64,000 bases of DNA, taken from assembly GCA_964629015.1 (NCBI GenBank), contig CAZVMN010000001.1:62001-126000 (forward strand). The letters run 5' to 3'. Within the stretch, counting starts at the first letter, position 1. Every line of letters starts with the position of its first letter. Both the position numbers and the translations under genes were made by a program. Under the pieces are notes generated by a model. The model did no database searches. It was not told where the DNA came from and saw nothing but the letters and a program-made list of their open reading frames with translations. Positions 52,816 to 60,510 of this stretch are shown piece by piece. This stretch comes from Oceanococcus sp964629015. Lineage in GTDB: Bacteria; Pseudomonadota; Gammaproteobacteria; Nevskiales; Oceanococcaceae.

Positions 52816-52988
52816 GGTTTCTTTTTCAGCTTGATGCGATTGGCCAGATAGTCATCAACCAATTGCTCGACGATGGCCTGCACACTCGAATCGATTTCGA
52901 TAGCACGGATTTTCAGCGCTTTGAGCGTGCTTTCGTCCAAGCGCAACGAGGTGTTCTTCTTTTTCTTTTCAGCTTTCTTTTTGCTCAC
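52812..52988 (-). CDS. Small ribbon-helix-helix DNA-binding protein
   Basis: The 58-residue protein has a Lys-rich tail (SKKKAEKKKKN), the strand NTSLRLDEST, helix A (LKALKIRAIEID) and helix B (SSVQAIVEQLVDDYLANR). This is the pattern of CopG/ParG/MetJ-like ribbon-helix-helix proteins, which bind DNA as dimers on short palindromes. The start is GTG 52988, and TGA overlaps the CHAD start (ATGA), so it is the first gene of the operon. There is no strong Shine-Dalgarno; the bases before it are a double palindrome that it may bind. Confidence 0.85.
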   Translation of the reverse strand: MSKKKAEKKKKNTSLRLDESTLKALKIRAIEIDSSVQAIVEQLVDDYLANRIKLKKKP

Positions 52989-52989
52989 T

Positions 52990-53005
52990 TGACGTCATGA
53001 CGTCA
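52990..53005. promoter_or_regulatory. Tandem TGACGTCA palindromes, candidate operator of the RHH protein
   Basis: Two exact, directly abutting copies of the 8-bp palindrome TGACGTCA (52990-52997 and 52998-53005) end one base before the GTG start of the ribbon-helix-helix gene. Abutting 8-bp palindromes are the way MetJ-type (met box) operators are built. A single copy at 25561 within acnD is the only other one noticed. Confidence 0.65.
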
Positions 53006-53074
53006 CATCAGAGTGCAACCTTAAAGCAACAGATCTAAGCCCTCAAGCCTGGGAGTAAGATCCGGCCCAACCGG

Positions 53075-55429
53075 TCAGGTCAAACTGGGAGGGCGTCGCT
53101 CATTGGTGTGCGTCTTGCGCGCCGCCACGTTGACCGAGACACCCGTGAACTTTTCGCGCAAGGCAGATTCATCCGCCAACCAGCGCGCAAATTGCGCCAG
53201 CGACATCGGCCCGGCAAAGTATTCACCGCAGGCCAACGCAACGCCCATGCTCCGCAGCCGCTGTACATCAGCTTTCTTGCGCACCCCCTCAGCCCGCAAT
53301 GCACCACCCAGAGCGTCCGCTGCGTCAACCAGACCGTGCGCAGCCGCATCTGCCGCTGGCGTGTGGTTTTGCACCAAACGCACATCCAACGCCAGTGTGC
53401 GTGGCAGCAAGTCGGCCGCGTGAGTGAGCAAACGCGCGCCGGTGGAAAACTCGGCAGCGTGCAAGCCAAGCCCCGCTTCGACCAACTCACCGGCGACTCG
53501 TCGGCAGGCCGGCAGTTGCCACACCGCGTCCGGCACTTCGAGCAAGACCTTGAAGGGCAGGCGGGCGACCGTGTCCATAAAGACTTGGGTGAACCCTGGC
53601 GCTTGCAGCTCTTCCACCGACACCGGCAACCACACCGCCCACGCTTTGGGCACACGCAGGGTGGTGAGCTGCTTCAGACGCCAGCGATTGAGCGCGCCTT
53701 CCAGATGAACCCGTCGCGCCATGCGCCGCACCGCATCATCATCCAGTGACGGAATGCTCTCGGGCGACCAACGCAAAGACACACGCACCCCGACCGGGCG
53801 CTCACTGCGCAAATCCACCACCGGCTGGAGCAGAACATCCAGGCCGTCGTTGCCGATCGCCGCTTCCATGGCCAGGGCCAAGCCGGTGCGCTCTTCGGCA
53901 CGCTCACCAGCAACAAATGGCCCTTCCGGAGCATGCCGGGCTTGCTCCAAGCCGTGCTGGGCATCGGCAAGCACATCGACGATGTCGTGATAGACGCGCA
54001 GATCCGGGATCACCGCGACAGCGGCTGGCGGCGTCAGACTCTGGCCATCAATGGTGAAGACTTGATTGAGTTGATCGTGGGCACGCTCCGCAATAGCCAG
54101 CACCTCATCGCGTCCACCGACCTGCGTCAGCAGCATCAGATAGCCGCCGCCACTGGTCCGCGCCAAATCCAGCGGCCAGTCACAGACGCCATCCAGACGT
54201 TCACGCACAGCGTGGTGCAGGCGATCGTGAATCTCCTGACCGTGCTGAGCGGCGATCCCGCCTGAATCATCCAAGCGGGCAAACACCGCGCCCACCAAAG
54301 GCCCGCTGCCACCCGTGTGGCGGCGCAGTTCCTGCGCCAGCAACGCTTCGCCGAGGGCTGCACCGGCCAAGCCGGTAACCGGATCATGCAGACTGGTTGC
54401 GGCCAGCGCGGGATCTTCACTGCCGGGATGCAATGTACATATCAACGCCAGCACCTCACCGTCGCGAGCACGCAGCATCATGGGTTGCAGCGCCAACTCA
54501 CGCACCGGATGCCCCGGCCGCGAGGCCAAACGCACACGCTCCACATAGCCGGCACCGTGCAGGCGCGTGATCGCATCCAAATGCTCGATATCCAGACCGA
54601 GCACAGCATGCAGGTGGTTACCCAGAATATGCTGGCGGCGACGTTCCAACACGCGGGATGCCGCCGTGTTAGCCGCTTGGATACGCCCGTCACTGTCGGC
54701 GATCAACAACGGTTGAGTGCTGGCCTGAACGACCGACGGTGGAATCGTCCCGCTGATACGTCGCGGACCCTTGTTAACCCACAGCAGGATGAACAATGCC
54801 AAATGCGCGGCCAGATAGAAGCCGAAGCCCCACGGCTCCAAACCGACCTGCTCGGCCTGGGGCAACGCGGCGAGTACCAACGCATCCAAGGCCCAGCCCA
54901 AGCCGCTCAGAATCAGCACAACCAAGAGTCCGAGCAACCGGGTGCGCAGTCGCTTGCGCCCGGCGTGACCAAGCTGGAGCATGCTGTCGATGAGGGCGAC
55001 GCCCCAGACCAAGGCGGCCCAGCCCCAAATGAACTCTATCCCTGGCGACAGCAACGGACGTGCGCCCCAGGGCGCGGCCTGCACGGCCAAATCGCGCATC
55101 AGCCAAGCCGCCCAAGCCAGCGCAGCGACACTAACAAGGGTGTTGCACAGCAAAATGGCCCGACGCAGCAAGCCCGTATTGGCCACCGCAATGGCCAATG
55201 GCAGCGTGATGACGGGGACCATGGCGTGGACCATCCACATGAGCAAGGCCGCGCGTTGAAAGCCCTGCGTCACCAGGGCCAAGGCTGCTGCGTGCAGCAC
55301 GAAGACCAGCCCCAGCGCCAATGACCAACCGCCCGCCCGGGTATCCAGAGCTCGCAGTGCCAACACCAGCGCCAACACAACGTGCACGCCTGCCACACTG
55401 AGCAGGGCCTGGGTCAGACTCAATTCCAT
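53075..55429 (-). CDS. Membrane PAS-GGDEF-EAL protein with degenerate catalytic motifs
   Basis: The 784-residue protein has about seven hydrophobic segments (1-225), a PAS-like domain (about 235-330), a GGDEF fold (345-505) and an EAL fold (510-765). The GGDEF loop reads SGGGYLML, so the DEF part is gone. In the EAL domain the signature is VRVSLRW, and the metal ligands ELTE, DDFG and LKID are replaced (LEVPDA, AEFSTG, LALDVRL). It is unlikely to make or cut c-di-GMP and may be a receptor or scaffold. ATG 55429 overlaps the glpK stop (TGATG), so the two are coupled. Confidence 0.9.
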   Translation of the reverse strand: MELSLTQALLSVAGVHVVLALVLALRALDTRAGGWSLALGLVFVLHAAALALVTQGFQRAALLMWMVHAMVPVITLPLAIAVANTGLLRRAILLCNTLVSVAALAWAAWLMRDLAVQAAPWGARPLLSPGIEFIWGWAALVWGVALIDSMLQLGHAGRKRLRTRLLGLLVVLILSGLGWALDALVLAALPQAEQVGLEPWGFGFYLAAHLALFILLWVNKGPRRISGTIPPSVVQASTQPLLIADSDGRIQAANTAASRVLERRRQHILGNHLHAVLGLDIEHLDAITRLHGAGYVERVRLASRPGHPVRELALQPMMLRARDGEVLALICTLHPGSEDPALAATSLHDPVTGLAGAALGEALLAQELRRHTGGSGPLVGAVFARLDDSGGIAAQHGQEIHDRLHHAVRERLDGVCDWPLDLARTSGGGYLMLLTQVGGRDEVLAIAERAHDQLNQVFTIDGQSLTPPAAVAVIPDLRVYHDIVDVLADAQHGLEQARHAPEGPFVAGERAEERTGLALAMEAAIGNDGLDVLLQPVVDLRSERPVGVRVSLRWSPESIPSLDDDAVRRMARRVHLEGALNRWRLKQLTTLRVPKAWAVWLPVSVEELQAPGFTQVFMDTVARLPFKVLLEVPDAVWQLPACRRVAGELVEAGLGLHAAEFSTGARLLTHAADLLPRTLALDVRLVQNHTPAADAAAHGLVDAADALGGALRAEGVRKKADVQRLRSMGVALACGEYFAGPMSLAQFARWLADESALREKFTGVSVNVAARKTHTNERRPPSLT

Positions 55430-56910
55430 CAAGTGCTGAGTACTCGCTGGACCGCGGCTTTCCAGCCGTCATATCGACCCTGCATCTTGGCTTCGTCACG
55501 CCCCGGCTCAAACCGCGCCTGACGCTTCCAGCCGGCTGCGATCTCATCCAGGTCCTTGTACAGGCCAACCTGCAACCCCGCGAAATAGGCCACGCCCAGG
55601 GCAGTGGTCTCGAGCACTTGCGGGCGATCAATCGGAATGCGCAGGGTGTCGGCCAGATACTGCACCAACCAATCATTGGCCACCATGCCGCCGTCCACAC
55701 ACAGCGTGCTCGGAGCACCGGCATCTTGTGCCATGGCATCGAGCAAGTCGCGCGTCTGATAGCACACCGCTTCCAGGGAAGCGCGAGCGATCTCGGCAAA
55801 GCCGCTGGCTCGGGTCAATCCAATCAAAGCGCCGCGTGCATCCGGATCCCAGTACGGTGCGCCCAAGCCGGTGAATGCCGGAACCAGATACACCCCGTTG
55901 GTGGATTCCACGCTGCGCGCGAGCTTCTCGGTATCCGCGGCGTGACCAATCAAATTGAGACTGTCACGCAGCCACTGCACCGCCGCGCCCGCCACAAAGA
56001 TGCTGCCCTCCAGCGCATAGGTCGGCTTACCGTTGAGGCGATAGGCCACGGTGGTGAGCAGGCGGTTGTCCGAACGGACAAATTGTTCGCCCACATTGAG
56101 CACCACAAAACACCCGGTACCGTAGGTACTTTTGACCATGCCGGGCTGGAAGCAGGCCTGCCCCACGGTCGCCGCTTGCTGATCACCCAACACGGCACCA
56201 ATCGGAATCGGCGCCCCCAGCCATGAAGCATCGATGTGGCCGAAATCCGCGGCCGAATCGAGCACCTCAGGCAGCAGTGCGCGAGGCACATTGAAAAAGT
56301 CGAGCAGTTCGTCATCCCATTGCTGGGTGCGAATGTTGAACAACAGGGTGCGCGAGGCATTGGTGGCATCGGTAACATGCCGCTGCCCGTTGGTCAGATT
56401 CCACATCAACCACGTATCGATGGTGCCAAACGCCAGCTCACCCGCTTCGGCGCGAGCCCGCGCGCCAGGCACGTTATCCAGCAACCAGGCGATCTTTGTT
56501 GCTGAAAAATACGGATCAAGCAGCAGCCCGGTGCGCTCAGCCAACCAGTCGGCCCGGTCCTGCTGGCGCAATGTCTGACACACCGCGCTGGTGCGCCGAT
56601 CCTGCCACACGATAGCGTTGGCGATCGGTTCGCCCGTGGCGCGATCCCAAACCACCGTGGTTTCACGCTGGTTAGTGATGCCGCACGCGGCAACATCAGA
56701 GGCTTGGATGCCGGCAGCGTTGAGAGCGTCACGGCACACCGCCAGAGTGTCCTGCCAGATCACATTGGCATCGTGTTCGACCCAGCCCGCCTCCGGATAA
56801 TGCTGCTCAAACTCTTTTTGTCCGCTCCCCACAGCTTGGCCTTGGCGATCGAAGATGATCGCGCGACTGCTCGTGGTGCCCTGATCGATTGCCAGCAAAT
56901 AGTCCGCCAT
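55429..56910 (-). CDS. glpK: Glycerol kinase
   Basis: The 493-residue FGGY kinase makes glycerol 3-phosphate. Motifs are the ATP-binding DQGTTSSRAIIFD near 9, GITNQRETTVVWDR, GTIDTWLMWNLT and GLGAPYWDPDARG. ATG 56910 has GGGAGA just upstream; longer readings have no family match. No glpF or glpD is adjacent, which is unusual. Instead its stop overlaps the degenerate GGDEF-EAL gene by one base. Confidence 0.97.
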   Translation of the reverse strand: MADYLLAIDQGTTSSRAIIFDRQGQAVGSGQKEFEQHYPEAGWVEHDANVIWQDTLAVCRDALNAAGIQASDVAACGITNQRETTVVWDRATGEPIANAIVWQDRRTSAVCQTLRQQDRADWLAERTGLLLDPYFSATKIAWLLDNVPGARARAEAGELAFGTIDTWLMWNLTNGQRHVTDATNASRTLLFNIRTQQWDDELLDFFNVPRALLPEVLDSAADFGHIDASWLGAPIPIGAVLGDQQAATVGQACFQPGMVKSTYGTGCFVVLNVGEQFVRSDNRLLTTVAYRLNGKPTYALEGSIFVAGAAVQWLRDSLNLIGHAADTEKLARSVESTNGVYLVPAFTGLGAPYWDPDARGALIGLTRASGFAEIARASLEAVCYQTRDLLDAMAQDAGAPSTLCVDGGMVANDWLVQYLADTLRIPIDRPQVLETTALGVAYFAGLQVGLYKDLDEIAAGWKRQARFEPGRDEAKMQGRYDGWKAAVQRVLST

Positions 56911-57059
56911 CCTGTCTCCCTGAGTCTGCCCGAGGGCAAAGCATGCCAAAGCGCGGCGCAGATGCAAGATTGACCGTGCGCTCGAAAGCGCATGCGCTTT
57001 GATAACATGGCCTGCCCACACTCGAGCGCTCCCCAGCGCCCGCCAATGCCGTGATTGTC

Positions 57060-57368
57060 ATGACTGTTTTCCGCCTCATTCTTGCCGCCAGTCTGCCCCT
57101 GATCAGCCACACGGCTGTGGCCCAGGCCAGCGAGCAAAATTTCGACGATATCGACATCATTGCCCTGCCGTCGCAAGCGCCCGACAAGCCCAGTCTGTCC
57201 TTGAACTGGACCTGCGATGCCATCGTGCTGAGCAGCTCGCAGCGCTATCGCCCGAACACCTGTGTGGAGCGCGGACGTAAGCATGATCAGGCCGAAGAAC
57301 TGGACGTAGAAACCATCACTCTGGAACAGAGTCCGTCCAAAGCCGGCCCCTCCCGTAAAGGACGCTAA
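57060..57368 (+). CDS. Small secreted protein of unknown function
   Basis: The 102-residue protein has a signal peptide (MTVFRLILAASLPLISHTAVAQA) and a short charged mature part with two cysteines (WTCDAIV, NTCVERG). Its mature start (DDIDIIALPSQAP) resembles that of the TonB receptor encoded next (ADLELITLPESAT). ATG 57060 or GTG 57051 could be the start. No family is recognised. Intact coding length and the signal peptide support it. Confidence 0.6.
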   Translation: MTVFRLILAASLPLISHTAVAQASEQNFDDIDIIALPSQAPDKPSLSLNWTCDAIVLSSSQRYRPNTCVERGRKHDQAEELDVETITLEQSPSKAGPSRKGR

Positions 57369-57420
57369 CCGCAAGGTTTCAGCCCCTGCGGCAAAACGCA
57401 ATTTCAAAGCGTTTTCTTCC

Positions 57421-57465
57421 TGTGTAAGATATTTCCTACACATGTGCACAGTTCTTGCTTGCACA
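57421..57465 (+). promoter_or_regulatory. Two adjoining inverted repeats before the TonB receptor gene
   Basis: TGTGTA-10 bp-TACACA (57421-57442) is followed without gap by TGTGCA-11 bp-TGCACA (57443-57465). The half-sites are alike, which suggests two operators for one dimeric regulator. TAAGAT at 57425-57430 might be a -10, which the first repeat would cover. Confidence 0.4.
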
Positions 57466-57495
57466 TTCGGGGATCGCGGCGCCGCCGTGTTTTTT

Positions 57496-57511
57496 CGCCT
57501 CGCACGAGGCG
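57496..57511 (+). other. Leader hairpin before the TonB receptor start
   Basis: The 6-bp GC stem CGCCTC / GAGGCG has loop GCAC and lies 21 bp before the ATG, just upstream of the GGGGAGA ribosome-binding site. It might tune translation. There is no T run fit for a terminator. Confidence 0.35.
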
Positions 57512-57532
57512 GCTTCTTTGGGGAGAAGATCA

Positions 57533-60448
57533 ATGCGCAGTTTTCGCGCCATGTCCACGGCCTGGGCCGGTGGGCTTTTGCTTATTGCCAGCCCAATCGC
57601 GCTGGCCCAATCCATAGATGTTGATGACAACAGCGCCGATCTGGAACTGATCACGCTGCCTGAGAGCGCCACGCCTACCGTCGATGACGGCGTACGTCTG
57701 GATGCGATCACAGTCACCGGATCACGCATCAAGAAAACCTCCGGCGAAGCCGCCAATCCGGTGTTGTCGCTGAGCGCGGAAGAACTCGCGGCCACCGGCG
57801 TCACATCCATTGGGGACGTGCTGCAACGCCTGTCCGTCAGCGGTTCATCTTTGAACACCAAATTCAATTCGGCCGGCAACTTCGGCTTTCCGGCGGACGG
57901 CGGCGGTGTCGGCTCCGGGTCGACCACGGTGTCTCTGCGCAACCTCGGCGCCAAACGTGTTCTGGTCCTGGTGGATGGCCTGCGCTGGGTCAATGAATCC
58001 TCAGCATCCGGCGTCTCTGCAGCGGTTGACCTGAACACCATCCCGTTCAGCGTTGTCGAGCGCGTCGAGATTCTCACCGATGGCGCATCGGCCTTGTATG
58101 GATCTGACGCCATCGCCGGCGTGGTCAATATCATCACCAAGAGCAGCGACAGCGGGCTTAACCTGAATGCCTACCTGGGCGATCACAGCACCGGCGACGG
58201 CATGACCACCACGCTCAACGCCAGCTATGGCGGACAGGGCCGCAACTACCGTTACATCGCGGACGTCAGTTATTACGACCAGAATGGCATCTCATCTGCC
58301 GACTACAGTCAGGCGCGCGTTCCCAAACCAGGCACAGGGGTGGCGTTTGGCAGCTCGGCAACGCCATTCACTCGCAGTGTGTTCTTCAATGACGACGAAG
58401 CCAACGGCCTGTGCCCGGACAATCTGTGCGACATCACCGCCAACGGTGTCGCCGCCGGCCCGGACTTCGTTCAGGACTTTCCCGACGGCTTCCATCCGTT
58501 CACCACGGCCGACCGTTACAACTTTGCACCGGAAAATCTGTTGCTGACGCCGTCAGAGCGTCTGGGCCTGTTTGCTCAGGGCCAATTCGACATCAACAAC
58601 AACATCACCGCATACGCTCGCGTGCTGAGCCAAAGCCGCGACTCCCAGAACCGCGCTGCGCCGGAACCCATATTCCTGGGCCCTGAAGCCGGCACTGGCG
58701 GCATGGCGGACAGTGTGAGCGTGTCTGCGGACAACCCGTTCAACCCCTTTGGCATTGACCTGGATGCCAGCGACAACCTACTTCTGGTCGGTCGTCGTCC
58801 AATTGAAGGCGGCCCGCGCATTTTCAGCCAGGATGTCGACACCCTCTACTTCGCAACCGGCTTGAGCGGCGATTTCTATGGTTTTGAGCGGCCGGTTTTC
58901 TGGGACGCCAACCTGGTCAGCGCGAGCAACAAGGCCACTCAAACGGTGCGTGGCACCTACAACATCGCCAACATCGCGCGTGCTGTCGGCCCGGTCGGTG
59001 ATTGCACCGGGGATTGTGTACCGCTCAATCTGTTTGGTGGTCCCGGCACCATCACACCGGACATGCTGAGCTATATCCAGTTTGTTGAGGTTGACCACAG
59101 CAAGCAGGAGCTCAACCTCGCCAGCGCCAACATCACGGGCGGTTTGATGGATATGTCCGCTGGCACACTCAGCTATGCCGCCGGTCTTGAATATCGCGAT
59201 GTCAGCGGCAGCTACACGCCGGACCCGGTGGTCGTCCGCGGTGAATCCAACGGCGTGCCTTCATTGCCCACCAGCGGCAGCTACAGCGTGAGCGAAGCTT
59301 ATGTCGAACTGGAGATTCCGCTTGTTTCAGACCTGCCGGGCGTGCGTCAGCTTGATGTGAGCCTGGCCAGCCGTTTCTCCGACTACTCGACCTTCGGCAC
59401 CACCGTGAACAGCAAAATCGGCGTGCGCTGGGATGTGGTCGACGGGTTGCTCGCTCGCGCCACCTGGGCGGAAGGCTTCCGCGCCCCGTCCATCGGTGAA
59501 CTCTTCGGTTCGCCAGCGCGCTTCGATGCACAGCTGGAGGACCCATGTTCGCAGCCTACCGATCCGGATATTCAGGCCAATTGCGACGAACTCGGAGTGC
59601 CTCCCACCTACAGCCAAGTCAATCCGCAAATCTCGGTGCGCACCGGCGGCAATTCGGCGCTCGAACCGGAAACCGCGGAAAGTTTGACGGCGGGCCTGGT
59701 CTACAGCCCCAACTGGGCAGTTGATCAAAGCTGGGCACGGCGGATGGATTTCGAAATCACTTGGTACGACATTGAAGTCGATGACGCGATTCAGGCAGGC
59801 GATGCCCAAACCCAGCTTGATCGCTGCGTGGAAACGCTTGACCCTGCTTTCTGCGACGGGATCACCCGTGCCAACAGCGGTGGCATCAACGGCTTTGACA
59901 ACACCTTGCTCAATCTGGGCCAGGTGAAAACGCAGGGCCTCGACCTGGTCGTGGATTGGCTGGCGCCGATGTCTGCATTCGGCCAGTTCAGTATCAACTG
60001 GTCAGCCACCCGGGTCGAAAGTTTCCGCGCGGTGTCCAAAGCCACCGGCTTGGCTGAGCCTCGTCGTGTCGGTGTTGAAGTTGCTGACAGTGGCATTCCA
60101 CGCTGGCGCTCCAGCCTGCGTCTGAACTGGGAATACGACACCCTTTCAGCGGGTTGGGCGGTGCGTTATATCTCCAAGCTCACCGAGCAATGTGGCGATG
60201 CCGCCACCTTCCCGAGCTGCGGCAACCCGGATGCGGGAACCAATACGCTGGATCAAACGTTCTATCACGACGTACGAGCCAGCTGGCAGGTCCCCGGGGA
60301 TTACGACCTGACCCTGACGGCCGGCATCAACAACCTGCTGGATGAAGATCCGCCGGTGTGCGTAAGTTGCTCACTCAATGGCTACGACGCTTCAGTCTAT
60401 GACTTGCCTGGGCAGTTCGCTTACCTGCAGATCGGTCTGCGCTACTAA
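57533..60448 (+). CDS. TonB-dependent outer-membrane receptor
   Basis: The 971-residue protein has a signal peptide (cleavage after LAQ at about 27), a TonB-box-like LDAITVTGSRI near 60 and a plug domain (about 75-200, VLVLVDGLRWVN, LTDGASALYGSDAIAGVVNIITK). A 22-strand barrel follows, with the ARATWAEGFRAPSIGELF motif and C-terminal LQIGLRY. It imports a large nutrient, with energy from TonB/ExbBD. The GSRI-type plug is common in Xanthomonadales-like bacteria. ATG 57533 follows GGGGAGA. The M36 protease gene starts 62 bp after the stop, suggesting that the receptor may take up peptides or other products of that protease. Confidence 0.95.
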   Translation: MRSFRAMSTAWAGGLLLIASPIALAQSIDVDDNSADLELITLPESATPTVDDGVRLDAITVTGSRIKKTSGEAANPVLSLSAEELAATGVTSIGDVLQRLSVSGSSLNTKFNSAGNFGFPADGGGVGSGSTTVSLRNLGAKRVLVLVDGLRWVNESSASGVSAAVDLNTIPFSVVERVEILTDGASALYGSDAIAGVVNIITKSSDSGLNLNAYLGDHSTGDGMTTTLNASYGGQGRNYRYIADVSYYDQNGISSADYSQARVPKPGTGVAFGSSATPFTRSVFFNDDEANGLCPDNLCDITANGVAAGPDFVQDFPDGFHPFTTADRYNFAPENLLLTPSERLGLFAQGQFDINNNITAYARVLSQSRDSQNRAAPEPIFLGPEAGTGGMADSVSVSADNPFNPFGIDLDASDNLLLVGRRPIEGGPRIFSQDVDTLYFATGLSGDFYGFERPVFWDANLVSASNKATQTVRGTYNIANIARAVGPVGDCTGDCVPLNLFGGPGTITPDMLSYIQFVEVDHSKQELNLASANITGGLMDMSAGTLSYAAGLEYRDVSGSYTPDPVVVRGESNGVPSLPTSGSYSVSEAYVELEIPLVSDLPGVRQLDVSLASRFSDYSTFGTTVNSKIGVRWDVVDGLLARATWAEGFRAPSIGELFGSPARFDAQLEDPCSQPTDPDIQANCDELGVPPTYSQVNPQISVRTGGNSALEPETAESLTAGLVYSPNWAVDQSWARRMDFEITWYDIEVDDAIQAGDAQTQLDRCVETLDPAFCDGITRANSGGINGFDNTLLNLGQVKTQGLDLVVDWLAPMSAFGQFSINWSATRVESFRAVSKATGLAEPRRVGVEVADSGIPRWRSSLRLNWEYDTLSAGWAVRYISKLTEQCGDAATFPSCGNPDAGTNTLDQTFYHDVRASWQVPGDYDLTLTAGINNLLDEDPPVCVSCSLNGYDASVYDLPGQFAYLQIGLRY

Positions 60449-60453
60449 AAAAC

Positions 60454-60487
60454 AGCCGGTCAGATTGCCGCAGAGCAATCGCCGGCT
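60454..60487 (+). other. Strong intercistronic hairpin between TonB receptor and protease genes
   Basis: The outer stem AGCCGG/CCGGCT and inner stem GATTGC/GCAATC are joined by a small TCA/G internal loop, with top loop CGCAGA. There is no T tract. It likely shapes mRNA stability or partial read-through between the two genes. Confidence 0.6.
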
Positions 60488-60510
60488 CCACGAATACGCT
60501 GGAGAAACCC

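Noticed and set aside
54317..55324. 335-codon open frame on the plus strand
   Set aside because: It is antisense to the GGDEF-EAL gene, Gln/Arg/His-rich and without structure.
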